Of a DNA stretch of 64,000 nt, positions 53,005 to 63,545 are shown piece after piece. The notes beneath the pieces are model-generated. The model ran no database searches. It saw nothing but the letters and a program-made list of their open reading frames with translations, and was not told where the DNA came from. Every line of letters starts with the position of its first letter. Within the stretch, counting starts at the first letter, position 1. A program made the position numbers and the translations under genes. Location of the stretch: NCBI GenBank assembly GCA_018398575.1, contig JAGTXZ010000005.1, positions 558,001 to 622,000 of the forward strand. Direction: 5' to 3'. This DNA comes from Ampelomyces quisqualis (lineage: Eukaryota; Ascomycota; Dothideomycetes; Pleosporales; Phaeosphaeriaceae).

Positions 53005-56000
53005 ATGGCCGACCAGAGTCACGAGACGGCGCTGCAGCCTGTCGAGAAGCCCCTCGCGCTGATGTGAGTCGGGACGGACGCGGCGCGCTGCAAGGCCTCA
53101 CTGACTGCGATGCAGCCCTGTCGTCATCAAAGAAGCCGCGCTCGACTCGCCCACCTTCCGCGCGACGGCCGTCCATTTCGGCGACCAGATCGAGCTGATC
53201 GAGCGGTGGCTCGACAACTATGTCCGCACGGCGTCCCGGCTCACGGCCGAGCTGAACAACGTCCAGCCACTCGTCGATGCCTACATACACGCCTCGCACC
53301 CGCCGCTGCAGCTGTCGGAAGCGGTCCTCGACCATGACTACACCGTCTTGGCGCTCAGGCGCTTCGGCGAGGGCGCGCGCGAGTTCTGGAACAGCGCCAT
53401 ACGGAGCATGAAGCGAGCAGAGAGCACCGTCTGCGAGCCCATCCGCGCATTTCTGCACAACGACCTGCGCTCCCTCAAGGACGCGCGCAAGCACCTGGAC
53501 GCGACACAGCGCCTCTTCGACGGCGCCATTGCGCGATATGCGGGGCAGGCCAAGTCCAAGGAGCCGTCGTCGCTGCGAGAAGATGCCTTCCAGCTGCACG
53601 AGGCGAGGCGGGCCTACCTCGCCGCCAGCATGAGCTTCTGCGTCATGGCGCCGCAGGTGCGCCTCACGCTGGACCGGGTGCTGGTCAAGGTCGTCAACGA
53701 GCAATGGCGCGATATGAGGGTCGCGCGAGAGACGTCCACCAAAACACTGGCCGCATGGACATCCGACGTGGAGCGTGTGCGCGGCTGGAGCAAGGAGATG
53801 GAGAACGGCGAGCGCGTCTTCAAGCGAGAGCTGCACATGGCGCGCCAGCAGATAGAGCACGCAGCCGAAGTCGCCGCACGACCTTCGCGAGACCTCGACT
53901 CGTATGCGGCATCGACTGTTCCCTATCTCGGCACCCAGCCGTCGTCGGCCAATGTCCAATCGCCCGCGCAGCCAGACCTAGGAATCGACAAGGCAGAGAA
54001 GCAAGGCTGGCTCTTCCAGCGCACAATCACCGGCAAGCCCGCGAGGACATACTGGGTCAGGAGGTGGTTCTTTGTCAAGGACGGCATCTTTGGCTGGCTC
54101 ACACAGGGTACGCGGTCTGGTGCGGTGGAAGAGTCCGAGAAGATAGGTGTTCTGCTCTGCGGCATACGGCCAGCATTCCACGAGGAGCGCCGCTTTTGCT
54201 TCGAGGTCAAAACAAAAGACACGACCATTCTTTTGCAGGCAGAAACACAAGGCGACATCACGCAATGGATATCGTCCTTCGAAGTCGCCAAGCGCAAGGC
54301 TTTGGAAGGCACGTCCAAAGAGGCATCTGCTGGCCAAGGGTCCATCGATGCCGCCTTCTCCATCAGTCCACCTGTGGCGCCTGAGTTTGCTGCAAAGACC
54401 TCAGACGGCCATGCCGCGCATCTGAGCGAAGACAATGGCGCCATGGAGCGGGCAGAGACACTTGCACTTCCTGGGGGAGATGCTGCTCGTGGAAGCTTCG
54501 ATGTCACCCGACGGAGCACAGCAGTCGAGCCAGGTAGCGAAAGCAGTCGTGCTAGGATTATGGAGAAGCTGGATTTGACACGAAAGTCTGCAGTAAGCCC
54601 CCAGCTGAGCGGGAACAATCCCTCTTCTGCTGCCGGGGGCATAGCTAGCCTCATCTCTGCAAGTCTTGCTTCCGCTAGTCATAACATTGTACAGGTCGGA
54701 CAAATCTCAGCTCCTGCACCAGGTCTTCCAGACACGCGACTTGTCATGGGACAGACCCTGCCGTACACCAGTTTGGCACCATCCACACTCGCCAGCCCAC
54801 CAGCACCAACAAATCTCAGCAAAGCCGCCGTTGCCGTCAGTGGAGAGCGAGGCCTCGGCATCGGGCGCTCAGGCAACATGCCTGGCGGACTGATGGCCAA
54901 CCTGTGGGGATCTGTAAACTGGGGATACGTCAATCGTCTCGCCCGCGAGGATGAGATGGTCAGTCGAGACCGCAGCAATTCCGGTCCGCCGAGTCCAATC
55001 AATGCTTCACCTGCACTAGGGGCCGTAGACGACAAGTCACAATCAGCTACAACATCTAGTGCGTCAACCACTGTAACACACCGCGAATCCACGAGTATGG
55101 GCGGTCTTGCACCACCGCCTGGGCGAAACGTGGACGGCCCAGATGAGTTCCCCAACCACTACCCCCTTGCGCTACGAATGCAGGATGCCCAGTTCCGAAT
55201 ACTGTTCCCTATGGTCCCGCGTGCTGAAAAGGTTGTGTTGGTCTTCCGCGCCGTTTGGAACCCCACAGAGCAGCAAGAGTTCCCCGGTCGCGTCTACGTT
55301 ACAACGAGGGACATTTTTTTCTACAGCAATCATCTTGGTCTAGTTCTTATCACTGGCATCAGTATGGCCTCCATCGATGAAGTGACTGCAGCTCCCGGAA
55401 AAGACTGCGATTTCCTCTTTCTGCATTTTAAGCCAGGGACACGAGAAGATGGGGCCACTAGGTTGACGGTGAAGACGTTCTTAGGGCCACTGAAGCTACT
55501 GCTGCGGCGTCTCAACTTCCTGGTCAAGAATACCACCTCGGGAGAGCACAACCTTGAAGAGACTGTCAAGGGGCTCATCAAGCTCGAGATTGATGACAAC
55601 CAACCATCCTCGGGGGATGATGGCTGGGAGGAGATTTCGCCCGACAAACCTGTCGATCCAGGTTACGCCGGTAAGAACATCAAGACAAGTCTTCGCATAG
55701 ATGGAAATTTGTTTGGGCCTTCCGGAGCTGGCGCCAGTAAAAACACTGCCAAGTTTAAATTACCATCGCAGCCAGTTGTGTTTACCCCGTCAGGCATGAC
55801 CCAAGTGGCTGTCGAGAAGGATTACGATATCAGCGCTAAAGGGCTCTTCCACATCCTCTTCGGCGATAAGAGTGCAGTATTTCAATTGTTGTACAGAGAG
55901 CGGTGGGCTCAACGCGTTGTGCAGGGTCCGTGGACAACGACCGACCAGAATCATCAACGTCGCGACTTTGAGTATGAAATTGCGCAGTCCAGTAAGAACG

Positions 56001-57200
56001 AAGCTGCAGTCATCAACGATTACCAGATCATCGAAGTGTTCAACGACCACCTCTGCTATGTTGTCTCCGACAAGAAGACTCCATGGTACCTACCAGGTCA
56101 CGAACGATTTGTACTACACAGCAAAATCGTGGTTACACACGTCCACAAAGCGCGATGCAAACTCGCTATATTTTCCAAGATTGATTGGAAGCGGAACCCG
56201 CGTTTCGCGAAGAAGCTTATTGAGCGACAGGGCTTGCAGGATATGGAGCTCGAGGCCCAAGACCTCGTCGATGTTGTCAACGACCAGATCGCACAGTTGG
56301 GGCACAATAGGAGCACCACCAAAGTATCCAACATCTTCGGTTTGATAGGTGTACAGACCCAGGCAGTGCAACTTACCGTACAGGACATACCACCGCCCAA
56401 TCGGCCACGAAGGTTTAAGCTGCAGCCACAAACTACTGGGTCCTTCATTGCGCAGTATGTTGGCAATGTCATCATTAGCATTTTATCGACAGTGATGAGC
56501 TGGATACTTGCTGCCATTGCCGGTCTAGGTAAGGTCATATCAGCGCACAAGCTACTGGTTGTCCTCCTAGTGTTAAGTGGAGGCGCAAACTTTTTCTACA
56601 CGTCCAAAGAGGGTTGGTCGTCATGGAATGAGAGGGCTGCTACCAAGTACATGTCGCGCCTAGGTATCGGCTCATCAGCAAGCATGACACGCGCCGTCTA
56701 CCTGAGCGATATTGAGGCGTCATTCCTCACTCCGAACGGGACGAGCCTTGAGTCATCGGTACCACTCACCAATAGCATCGACGACAAATGGTAAGCCTGA
56801 AGCCTAAACATATTCATGCTGTTCTGAGCTCACCACTACTAGCCAAAAAACGTTCACCCACCTATTACACAACCCGTCTTCTTCACCATCAGCCAACTCG
56901 CCGCTGAAGCACTCAACACAAAGTACGCGCCGGCTACACCGGACGCGCCAGAACCTAGGATCGCACCGACATGACCTACTTGTGGCGCTGCGCGTCGTGA
57001 ATCGCATAGAGAAGGAAGTTATAGAGGCGGAGTATGAGAACTGGCTACTCGATGAGACACACAAATGCGATAGGATAGGCGCAATGATTGAAGGGAGCGG
57101 GAAGGGCAAAGAGAAACAGGTGGAGTGGATCAAGGGCTACTGTTCGGATTGTAGAAGGAGCTTGAATGGCGTCACAGAGGCCAGGAAGACTCTATGGTGA
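53005..57200 (+). CDS. Sip3/Lam-family sterol-transfer protein (BAR-PH-VASt-TM)
   Basis: ER-anchored lipid-transfer proteins of the LAM family move sterol at membrane contact sites; yeast Sip3 and Ysp1 have this layout. Exons: 53005-53063, 53116-56790 and 56843-57200; 1363 residues. The last exon is easy to miss because the frame stops just past the donor at 56791. Splicing gives DDKCQKTFTHLLHN and a further 118 residues ending EARKTLW. Order: BAR-like helical region (about 30-250; LIERWLDNYVRTASRLTAEL); PH domain (about 313-410; KQGWLFQRTITGKPARTYWV, RRWFFVKDG); Ser-rich linker; GRAM-like domain (about 690-800; FRILFPMVPRAEKVVLVFRA, FPGRVYVTTRDIFFYSNHLG); VASt domain (about 905-1090; YDISAKGLFHILFGDKSAVF); then a hydrophobic anchor (about 1135-1180) and a charged C-tail. 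Strong architecture match; the ligand is inferred from the family. Confidence 0.92.
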
Positions 57201-57462
57201 GCTTATATGGGAGACGTTTCTCCCGGTGGCCAGATACGAGAGTTTGCAAATGAAACATCGTAGCTCACTCGCCCGAGTCAGGACACTGCACACAATTTGT
57301 TGACTGCGAACGACCGCCAACAGTGTAGGGGATCGCCTTGCCTGTCCTACAGCGACGGCCGCAGTCTCCCTCAATCTTCGATCTGCATCGATCGAAACAG
57401 AACAAGCGCCGTTGCACTGCGAGCTGCGGAGCAACACCATCATAGTCAACAATGACTTGGAA
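57201..57462. other. Intergenic
   Basis: Short interval between the LAM-type gene and the broken gene at 57463. No feature seen. Confidence 0.4.
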
Positions 57463-58009
57463 ATGTCCTTCCGGCGAACTGTTCGCGTCGCTGACAACCA
57501 CCAGACATCATTCCTTCCTCCAGACCTTGGCGAATTTCCGGTGGCAAGATCCACCAAGTCATCGAGGAAGACACTCTAGGCGATGGTACATATCTGCCAG
57601 AAACCAAGAAGAGCAGCAAGCTTTGCAGCTGCACTGCCTTCTTAGATAACACAACCGCTGACCACAACATACAGACTGGTTACCAAGCCGCACCACCGTC
57701 ATCAACGCTCAGATCCTCAACTCTGCAGCCTACAAGGCCGTTACTAGCAAAGATCTCCCTGATAAACCTATCAGCGCAGCAACGTATGCGAAGCATGGCC
57801 TCACATTCTACAAGAGATACAAAAAGCCCAGCGGTATCTCGGCAGACTTTTGCGCTGTCAAGTCTGTCGCTGAAGTGGAGACGATCAATGAGGACACTAC
57901 GGTCCCTCGTACTGTCACCCTCCCTACGCTCTGGGCAAATGTCGAACCCCAATGGCCCGCTTCGCGCGTTTCGCACTGTTCAAATCTCAAAGATGAGCTT
58001 GGTGGTTAG
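57463..58009 (+). pseudogene. Possible broken gene of an uncharacterised fungal family
   Basis: From ATG 57463 the frame reads MSFRRTVRVADNHQTS, then FLPPDLGEFPVA, which looks like the start of a common filamentous-fungal cytosolic family (RT-RV-D...LPP-LG-FP). The frame then closes at TAG 57577-57579. A second convincing block is in another frame, from about 57675 to TAG 58007-58009: WLPSRTTVINAQILNSAAY, then YAKHGLTFYKRYKKPSG and ADFCAVKSVAEVE. An intron ending ACATACAG at 57674 with a donor at 57585 (GTACAT) would join them only if the reading frame shifts once between about 57545 and 57585. Either the gene carries one frameshift or a short exon is missed. The family has no function I can name. 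RNA evidence or a related genome would settle it. Confidence 0.45.
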
Positions 58010-58739
58010 CATGTCGCTAGTTTTTAGGGAACTTGGCGAGCTGCGAGGATCTGGGGAGTGGAGTTACACGGAGTATGTGGGTAGGCAACGGGCATGACTT
58101 AGATTGATAGCCAGAACAGATAGAGAGACGTCACGCATAAAAATACATGCCTTACCAACAACGCACCATTTGTCGAAAATGCTATGAAACTCTGATGTAG
58201 CTTGTTTAGAATTCGCGGAAGCGGACAGATATGCAATTTAGTGTCGCCCCAAGAGACTACATGTTCACAAGTGTGACTTGGTATATTGCCGTCGGCCACT
58301 GCACCTTCCTCTCTAGGATGTCGGGCCAAGCGCTTGCCCTGTAATAGCCCTGGAAGGCCCATTGCCAATTTCTTGCGTCAATGCGCTCAACAGCATCCAA
58401 CTATCACAACTACTTACGCTCATGGCCAAATCCTCACGAAATTGTAAGAGGACAACCAGGCTGTTCAGCAAACTTCAATGATGGTGTGGTACCGGATTTA
58501 CAACGCATGAAATTGCATCCCGAACTTCTGCCCACGCATCCACGTCTCACGACACCGGACCGTGCGCGCCCCTAGTCCGCTGTCAGATGTATCGCGGGAC
58601 AGAATAATTGATATACAGGTCGAGATCGAAGGGTTTAGGATTGCGATTCGCATGTGCTTCTCAGTTCCTTTCGAATCCTTCAACCTGTCTTTGCCGTGAC
58701 CAGTTCCTCCGTCGAGTGAATTCATTGCGATTCAACACC
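58010..58739. other. Intergenic, 0.7 kb
   Basis: Upstream of the surface-protein gene. Small open frames (58099-58368 minus, 58381-58575 plus) are unsupported. Nothing else seen. Confidence 0.45.
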
Positions 58740-59992
58740 ATGCGGCTCCTACATGCGCAACAGGCCCTTGTAGGCTTTGCGGCATGCGTACCGGCATTTA
58801 CTGTTCGAGGTTGTGCGTTTTCTTGAATTCGAAATGATCCGCGTCTGGGGCTTATCTCTCACGACAAGCCTACCTCGAGAGTACTGACCACGCTGCAGCG
58901 CCACTTAACGAAACGACAACGGCTTCATTGGACTTACCACCTGCCAATACCGCATCCACCAGCGCAGAACCAGAACCGGAGTTCCCAACATCTCGACAAC
59001 ACAGGCCGCATCTGGAAGTGTCGGAGAGCGGTTTCGATAGGGCGGCAGCAACAAAAGATGCGACGCGCAGCGGCTCCAACTCACAAACGACAAGACCGGC
59101 CCAGCCAGATATTGGATCCATTGTTCAGTCTTTCTTGACGACCGCCTTGACTGTAGAAGCCCCACGGCCATCAGATCATACTGAAAAGTCAGACGAAGGA
59201 TGGACAATAGCCACGCCAACTCCAGAAGCCGGACCTCACTTTGAGGCATCAACAGACGGTTTCGGACACGCAACGAATCATGACCTTTCGAGATCACAAC
59301 TGACAGCTCCGGGACGAGGGGCAACTCCGCTTCCACATGTACATATCCCAATCGTTACCCCGCCACCTGCGATTACACAAGGTGGACTTACGCTCCAACC
59401 TGTCCCGGTGACCAGTGTAAGGGTCACAACTGTTGACGGAAAACCTACCACCCTCGAAGCAGCCATCAACTACCACTACGTCGCTGGCTCAGACGCAATC
59501 TCCATCGGCGCGCCCCGGACGATCAACGACGTCGTTGTCGCAATATCCATCAACGCAGCCGGCTCAACCGTCCTGGCAATGGGCGACCTAACAACTACAC
59601 TGCCTCCCCCTTTCCGCGGCGCCCAAGCAACCCAAGCCCTCGCTCTCTCAACTACCTTCATCGACGGAACGACGAAATACATTCTTGCGGGCCAAACTCT
59701 AGCTCCAGGCCAAGCCATCACCGTCGGTAACGTCCCGCTATCGATACGCACTACCGACGGCGGTGCCACCGTGCTGGTCATGGGCGACGTTTCTACCACG
59801 TTTGGCGCCGCGTGGCCTGCCGTGACGGATTTTTCGGCATCCGCGCCCGCACGACCTGGTGTGCAAAGTGGTAGCGCACGAGATGGGCAATCCACGGCGA
59901 GTACGAGTGCGAATATGGGCGCGCCGCGCAAGATAGGTTGGCTCCTGGCGAAATTCGTGGGGGTCGCTGTGTTCGTGCAGCCGCCTGTGTGA
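58740..59992 (+). CDS. Secreted or wall-associated protein with internal beta-type repeats
   Basis: Exon 1 (58740-58809) encodes a probable signal peptide (MRLLHAQQALVGFAACVPAF); exon 2 (58899-59992) follows an 89-nt intron with a weak GTTGTG donor and CTGCAG acceptor. The product is 387 residues. Residues about 30-175 are Ser/Thr/Pro-rich and probably O-glycosylated. Residues about 180-340 hold two copies of a pattern common in fungal surface proteins: Y-x-AG, a hydrophobic-x-Pro/Ala-G-x-AI-x-(V/I) core, SI, then (S/A)TVL-MGD-(L/V)-TT. Copies end at AGSTVLAMGDLTTTL and GATVLVMGDVSTTF. A short hydrophobic end (IGWLLAKFVGVAVFVQPPV) could be a GPI signal or membrane anchor, though no tail follows it. 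Function unknown. The start exon is less secure than exon 2. Confidence 0.68.
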
Positions 59993-60334
59993 GTGAGGGC
60001 AAGGGCCCCCGGAATTCACGAGGGCTCGGGCTGTCGCAAACAACGGACGACGCAACATCAGCACGACATCCGGACGATCACAAGAAAAGAATCAAATGAA
60101 CACGCGCACAAGGCAGGCGGCCGGATGCTTGATGAAATGTGCAGATAGTATTGCTTTATTGACATTGAAAACAACGATGTTCTGCTCCTCGGAAGCAGAC
60201 CGAACATCGAAAAAAATCTACGTGAAAGGATTCTTTGCGAAGCGAACAACAAGTATCAAGGAGAAGAGAAGGATAGGGTCGTGGGGCGCGTCTGAGATGG
60301 CATAAGAATTCACAATCGTTATGACAAAAGGCGC
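59993..60334. other. Convergent 3' intergenic
   Basis: 342 bp between two stop codons; no feature seen. Confidence 0.5.
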
Positions 60335-60916
60335 TCAGGCATCAATGTCAACGAGCATGCGTCCAGCAATGCTGCGCTTCAACGGTGCCTGATCAGCGCA
60401 AACGTTCATGTTCAAATCCATGTTGGCCCCCGCGCCAGGGCATGTGAACACAGGCTCCGGGATGCCCAGCTTGAGCAAAGGCTGGTCGACAAAGTAGGCT
60501 TGAGAAGGGCAGTACGCGCCGCCAGCGCAGTGGACGGTTCCGCAAGCAGGGTCGGGACTGCTCATGGATAGACCGGCGTCGGCGCCAGGGCACGAAGCAG
60601 AGGACTCGCCGTTGGCGCAGTTGACAAAAGAAATGTCGAACCACATTTGGTTGTTGACGATGCTGTACTCAAACTGCGTGTGTTGGCCGGCAAGGAGCGC
60701 ATTGGACTTGGACACCTTGAGCGCAGTTGGGCTGCCGGGGCGCATGGCCTCGGTGTATTGGGCGCGCGCAGGCACGCGGATTGCGGCTGAAGGGCTGCCT
60801 TGGCCGACGCTCCATACCCAGATGTCGTAATTGCAGCGGTTGCTGATGATGGCATTGCCTGCGGCGGCAAGGGTGGCCTGCAGAGCTGCGAGAATGATGG
60901 TGGACTTGGAAAACAT
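60335..60916 (-). CDS. Secreted thaumatin-like / Bys1-type protein
   Basis: Start chosen at 60916 (MFSKSTIILAALQATLAAAG), which gives a clean signal peptide and 193 residues; an upstream in-frame ATG would add a non-signal-like leader. The mature start NAIISNRCNYDIWVWSVGQG is typical of the Bys1 (Blastomyces yeast-phase-specific) family, small thaumatin-like antigens. The pattern continues with TQFEYSIVNNQMWFDISFVN and NCANGESSASCPGADAGLS. Eight or more Cys (CNYD, NCANG, SCPG, ACGTVHC, YCPSQ, FTCPG, VCAD) would form disulfides. The C terminus (LKRSIAGRMLVDIDA) is short. The only long intergenic region around it is upstream (2.2 kb), leaving room for complex regulation. The family match is good. 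A role in wall, antigen or host interaction is not readable here. Confidence 0.88.
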   Translation of the reverse strand: MFSKSTIILAALQATLAAAGNAIISNRCNYDIWVWSVGQGSPSAAIRVPARAQYTEAMRPGSPTALKVSKSNALLAGQHTQFEYSIVNNQMWFDISFVNCANGESSASCPGADAGLSMSSPDPACGTVHCAGGAYCPSQAYFVDQPLLKLGIPEPVFTCPGAGANMDLNMNVCADQAPLKRSIAGRMLVDIDA

Positions 60917-63149
60917 CGTCGAGATGGTGCAGTGTTTTGACTTTTGATCAACTTTATTCAAGAGATGGCGAGAAAGATTGTGTCTGCTTGGCAAACAATG
61001 ACAGATATCAAATCTGGTGGTGGTGATGGTGGGTAGCGACGTCGACGTCGGTAGCAAAAGAAGAGAATGAATGTGTTGAAGCACAAAGGAGTGCGTTCAA
61101 AAACAAGAGAGAAAGGACTGTCAAAGCCAAAGACTGAGGTGCAAAGCGTACAATGAGCGATACAGCTGTGGATGGAAAGGCAGTCATGTAGATCAGCGAA
61201 CCACCTCACTCTTTTATCTCTTTCTCGGCCCCCCCCTTCCGCCTTCCGCCCTCTACCCATCTCTCCACCCAGCACCCAACACAGTAGAGAATTAGCCCGA
61301 CGACCAGCCGCTCCACATTGTTGGAAAACTCTTGCGAACCGCTTACGGCAAAAGTCTCAGAGTCCGGCGCCAGAACGTAGCACGAGACGCGTGTGCTGTG
61401 AGTCGTTCGAATACCTACCACTAATGCGCTGACAGGGCGCTTGCACGCATGGTTGGCTCATCGGGGCATAGGGCATAGTTTAGGTGGCGCGCCGGCAAGG
61501 CAGCTAAGCGAGAGAAAGGGAACCAAACGTTCTCGAACCTTGACGCGGATGTGGCATGCCGAGTTCTCCGGGTCTCCTTGTTGTCTAGTTGGTCTTCTTT
61601 CTTCTCAGACGAGCTGATGACCGTTGTTGGAGACGCTGGACAAAGAGCACATTGTGCATTTGTCCAAGTGGTGCGGTGGGCCCTGTGAGAGGATTTACTG
61701 CAAGGAGAACTTCGGGCGCTCACGAAAGAGGCTGTGGCAGCGATGTCGTGACACGATTTCGAAACGACCGACGAGAGTGGCGTGGAGGCATTTCGCTGCC
61801 TGCGTTTTCGTTCATGTCCGCGTAGGCGAGGTGTGCATTCGGCTCCGATTCGTCCATTATGTGTCGTCCTTTGCCTGTAGCAAGCCATCATACTAGGTCC
61901 ACGCAAGCAGCGTTCGGAGGTGCGGCCAGGAACGTGCGAGGTCACGTGCGGGATCCAAAGTTGGCAACACCAATAGGACCTGCGCAGCGATTGGAAAAGT
62001 GGGCCGCCAATGGTCTTAGTGCCATATACACGTGACTCTCATACTGCCCGGGCGCTTGAGGTAATTCGGATGCTGCCAAGTCGGCTGACATGGTTCGCAC
62101 TACATTACCCGATGGGTACGCCAGCGTGGAGTCGCCGTAGACACGAGCGTCGTAGGCTCCCCAAAATGACACCTTTGGTCGCCACGCCCAATGGAATTGC
62201 AAGCCGACAGCTCCCCACGTACTAGTCTGTTGAGATGTGAGCTTACACTACTCCAAGCCGGAGAGTACCCGACACGTCATCGAGATGCCAGCAGCGCTCC
62301 AGCGCGGGTTGAGGGATGGCTGACTGGCTGCATGCCCATGTGGGTAGACACGGTGAACTGCCAGGAACCCGCAAGAATAACGGCATCGGACGTGGCAAGA
62401 AACAAAACCTGGGACGCCATTCCTGTTGTTGCCCCACGGCTCCAGTTTTTGCGCGGTTCTAGATTCGAACATCGTGCTGACTGCGGCTGGTGGAGACACG
62501 TGGCTTCGGACCGCTGTGCTTGGAGTCTGGGTGAGCTGCCTGGTTTGAGCATACTCCCTGCAAATGGCAGCACTGGATGTATGTGTGAAGCAATATTGGT
62601 CTGGAGAAAACGAGGCACAGCAGAGTACGTGCGTGGATGGACACAGCTTGGACGAACGCCAACCTGCCCCTCGAGCTGCATATTAAAGGTGCTTACTATC
62701 CGGTCGCTGTAAGGACGTTTTCGCTAGGTAAATGCGTGAGGATCCTCGTTTCGATCTTGAGGTAGCAATGGTCCGATGCAAGAGATATGCAGGCCGTCGT
62801 CACTTTGTAAGGTAGGGTAGACAATCAATCGTGGTATCTGAGGATGTATTGATATTAATGAGGCAACGACTCAAATGGGTAACATGGGCGTGTTACCAAC
62901 TATGCTAGTGGGAAGAAGCTGTCACGTGCTTGACATGGGGAGTCTCCGTGCCAGCGATCGTGGACAAGAAAGGAAGGCAGACCAACCAACTACGCATCGA
63001 CGACGGAAACTCGTGGATGCGTCAACCAAATCCAACACTGTTCTCGGGGCACACTGTTGGGGCAGTTGTCCCAGACTCGCCAACTTTATCAGCGTCATGC
63101 ATCCCGACGGGATTCTGGCGACCACGGGGCACATGTAGAACATCAACGC
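60917..63149. other. Gene-free stretch, 2.2 kb
   Basis: Upstream of the Bys1-type gene and downstream of the small secreted protein gene. Open frames (61421-61945 minus, 62191-62712 plus, 61624-61896 plus) are GC-driven and overlap each other; no domain recognised. The 60960-61260 part is CT/GA-rich, likely the Bys1 5' leader. Nothing else seen. Confidence 0.45.
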
Positions 63150-63545
63150 CTACTTGGACCCGTCGATGGCATCAGGGCAGTAACCAACGTTCCAGCTGAT
63201 AAATGGAACGCCCGTAACAGCTCCAAGCTTCAGGGTTTTGCCATTGTCGAGGGGAACATTGTAGTACAATTGCGTTCCATTCTTATCTGCCTCGTTGCAT
63301 CCAGGTTTGTGGTATGATTTCGCGCAGAACGGACCGTGGGCAGTTTTTCTCGGACCAGATTGCGAGAATCCCACACCGACAGCAGCGTTGGTGGCATTGA
63401 TGCATTCATTTTTTGTGCCGATGATGTATTCACCGTCATGGATTTTGCTGCCCTCGCCATCCACGAAGTAAGAGTACACGTCATTCCAGGCGAAACCGGT
63501 CGATGCCAGGGCGCTGAAGAGTGTAATAGCTGGGATGATCTGCAT
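63150..63545 (-). CDS. Small cysteine-containing secreted protein (effector-like)
   Basis: Single exon, 131 residues, from ATG at 63545. The signal peptide (MQIIPAITLFSALASTGFAW) is followed by a compact mature domain with four Cys (NECINATN, GPFCAKSYH, PGCNEADK, VGYCPDAID), enough for two disulfides. One likely N-glycosylation site lies in INATN and another in KNGT. The GEYIIGTKNECINATNAAVG and LKLGAVTGVPFISWNVGYC stretches suggest a beta-rich secreted fold. I do not recognise a family with a known activity. It lies in an accessory end of the window with other secreted genes. An effector-like role is inference from size, signal peptide and Cys content only. Confidence 0.75.
   Translation of the reverse strand: MQIIPAITLFSALASTGFAWNDVYSYFVDGEGSKIHDGEYIIGTKNECINATNAAVGVGFSQSGPRKTAHGPFCAKSYHKPGCNEADKNGTQLYYNVPLDNGKTLKLGAVTGVPFISWNVGYCPDAIDGSK

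Noticed and set aside
62191..62712. 173-codon plus-strand frame
   Set aside because: GC-driven open frame overlapped by three antisense frames; no signal, domain or intron support.
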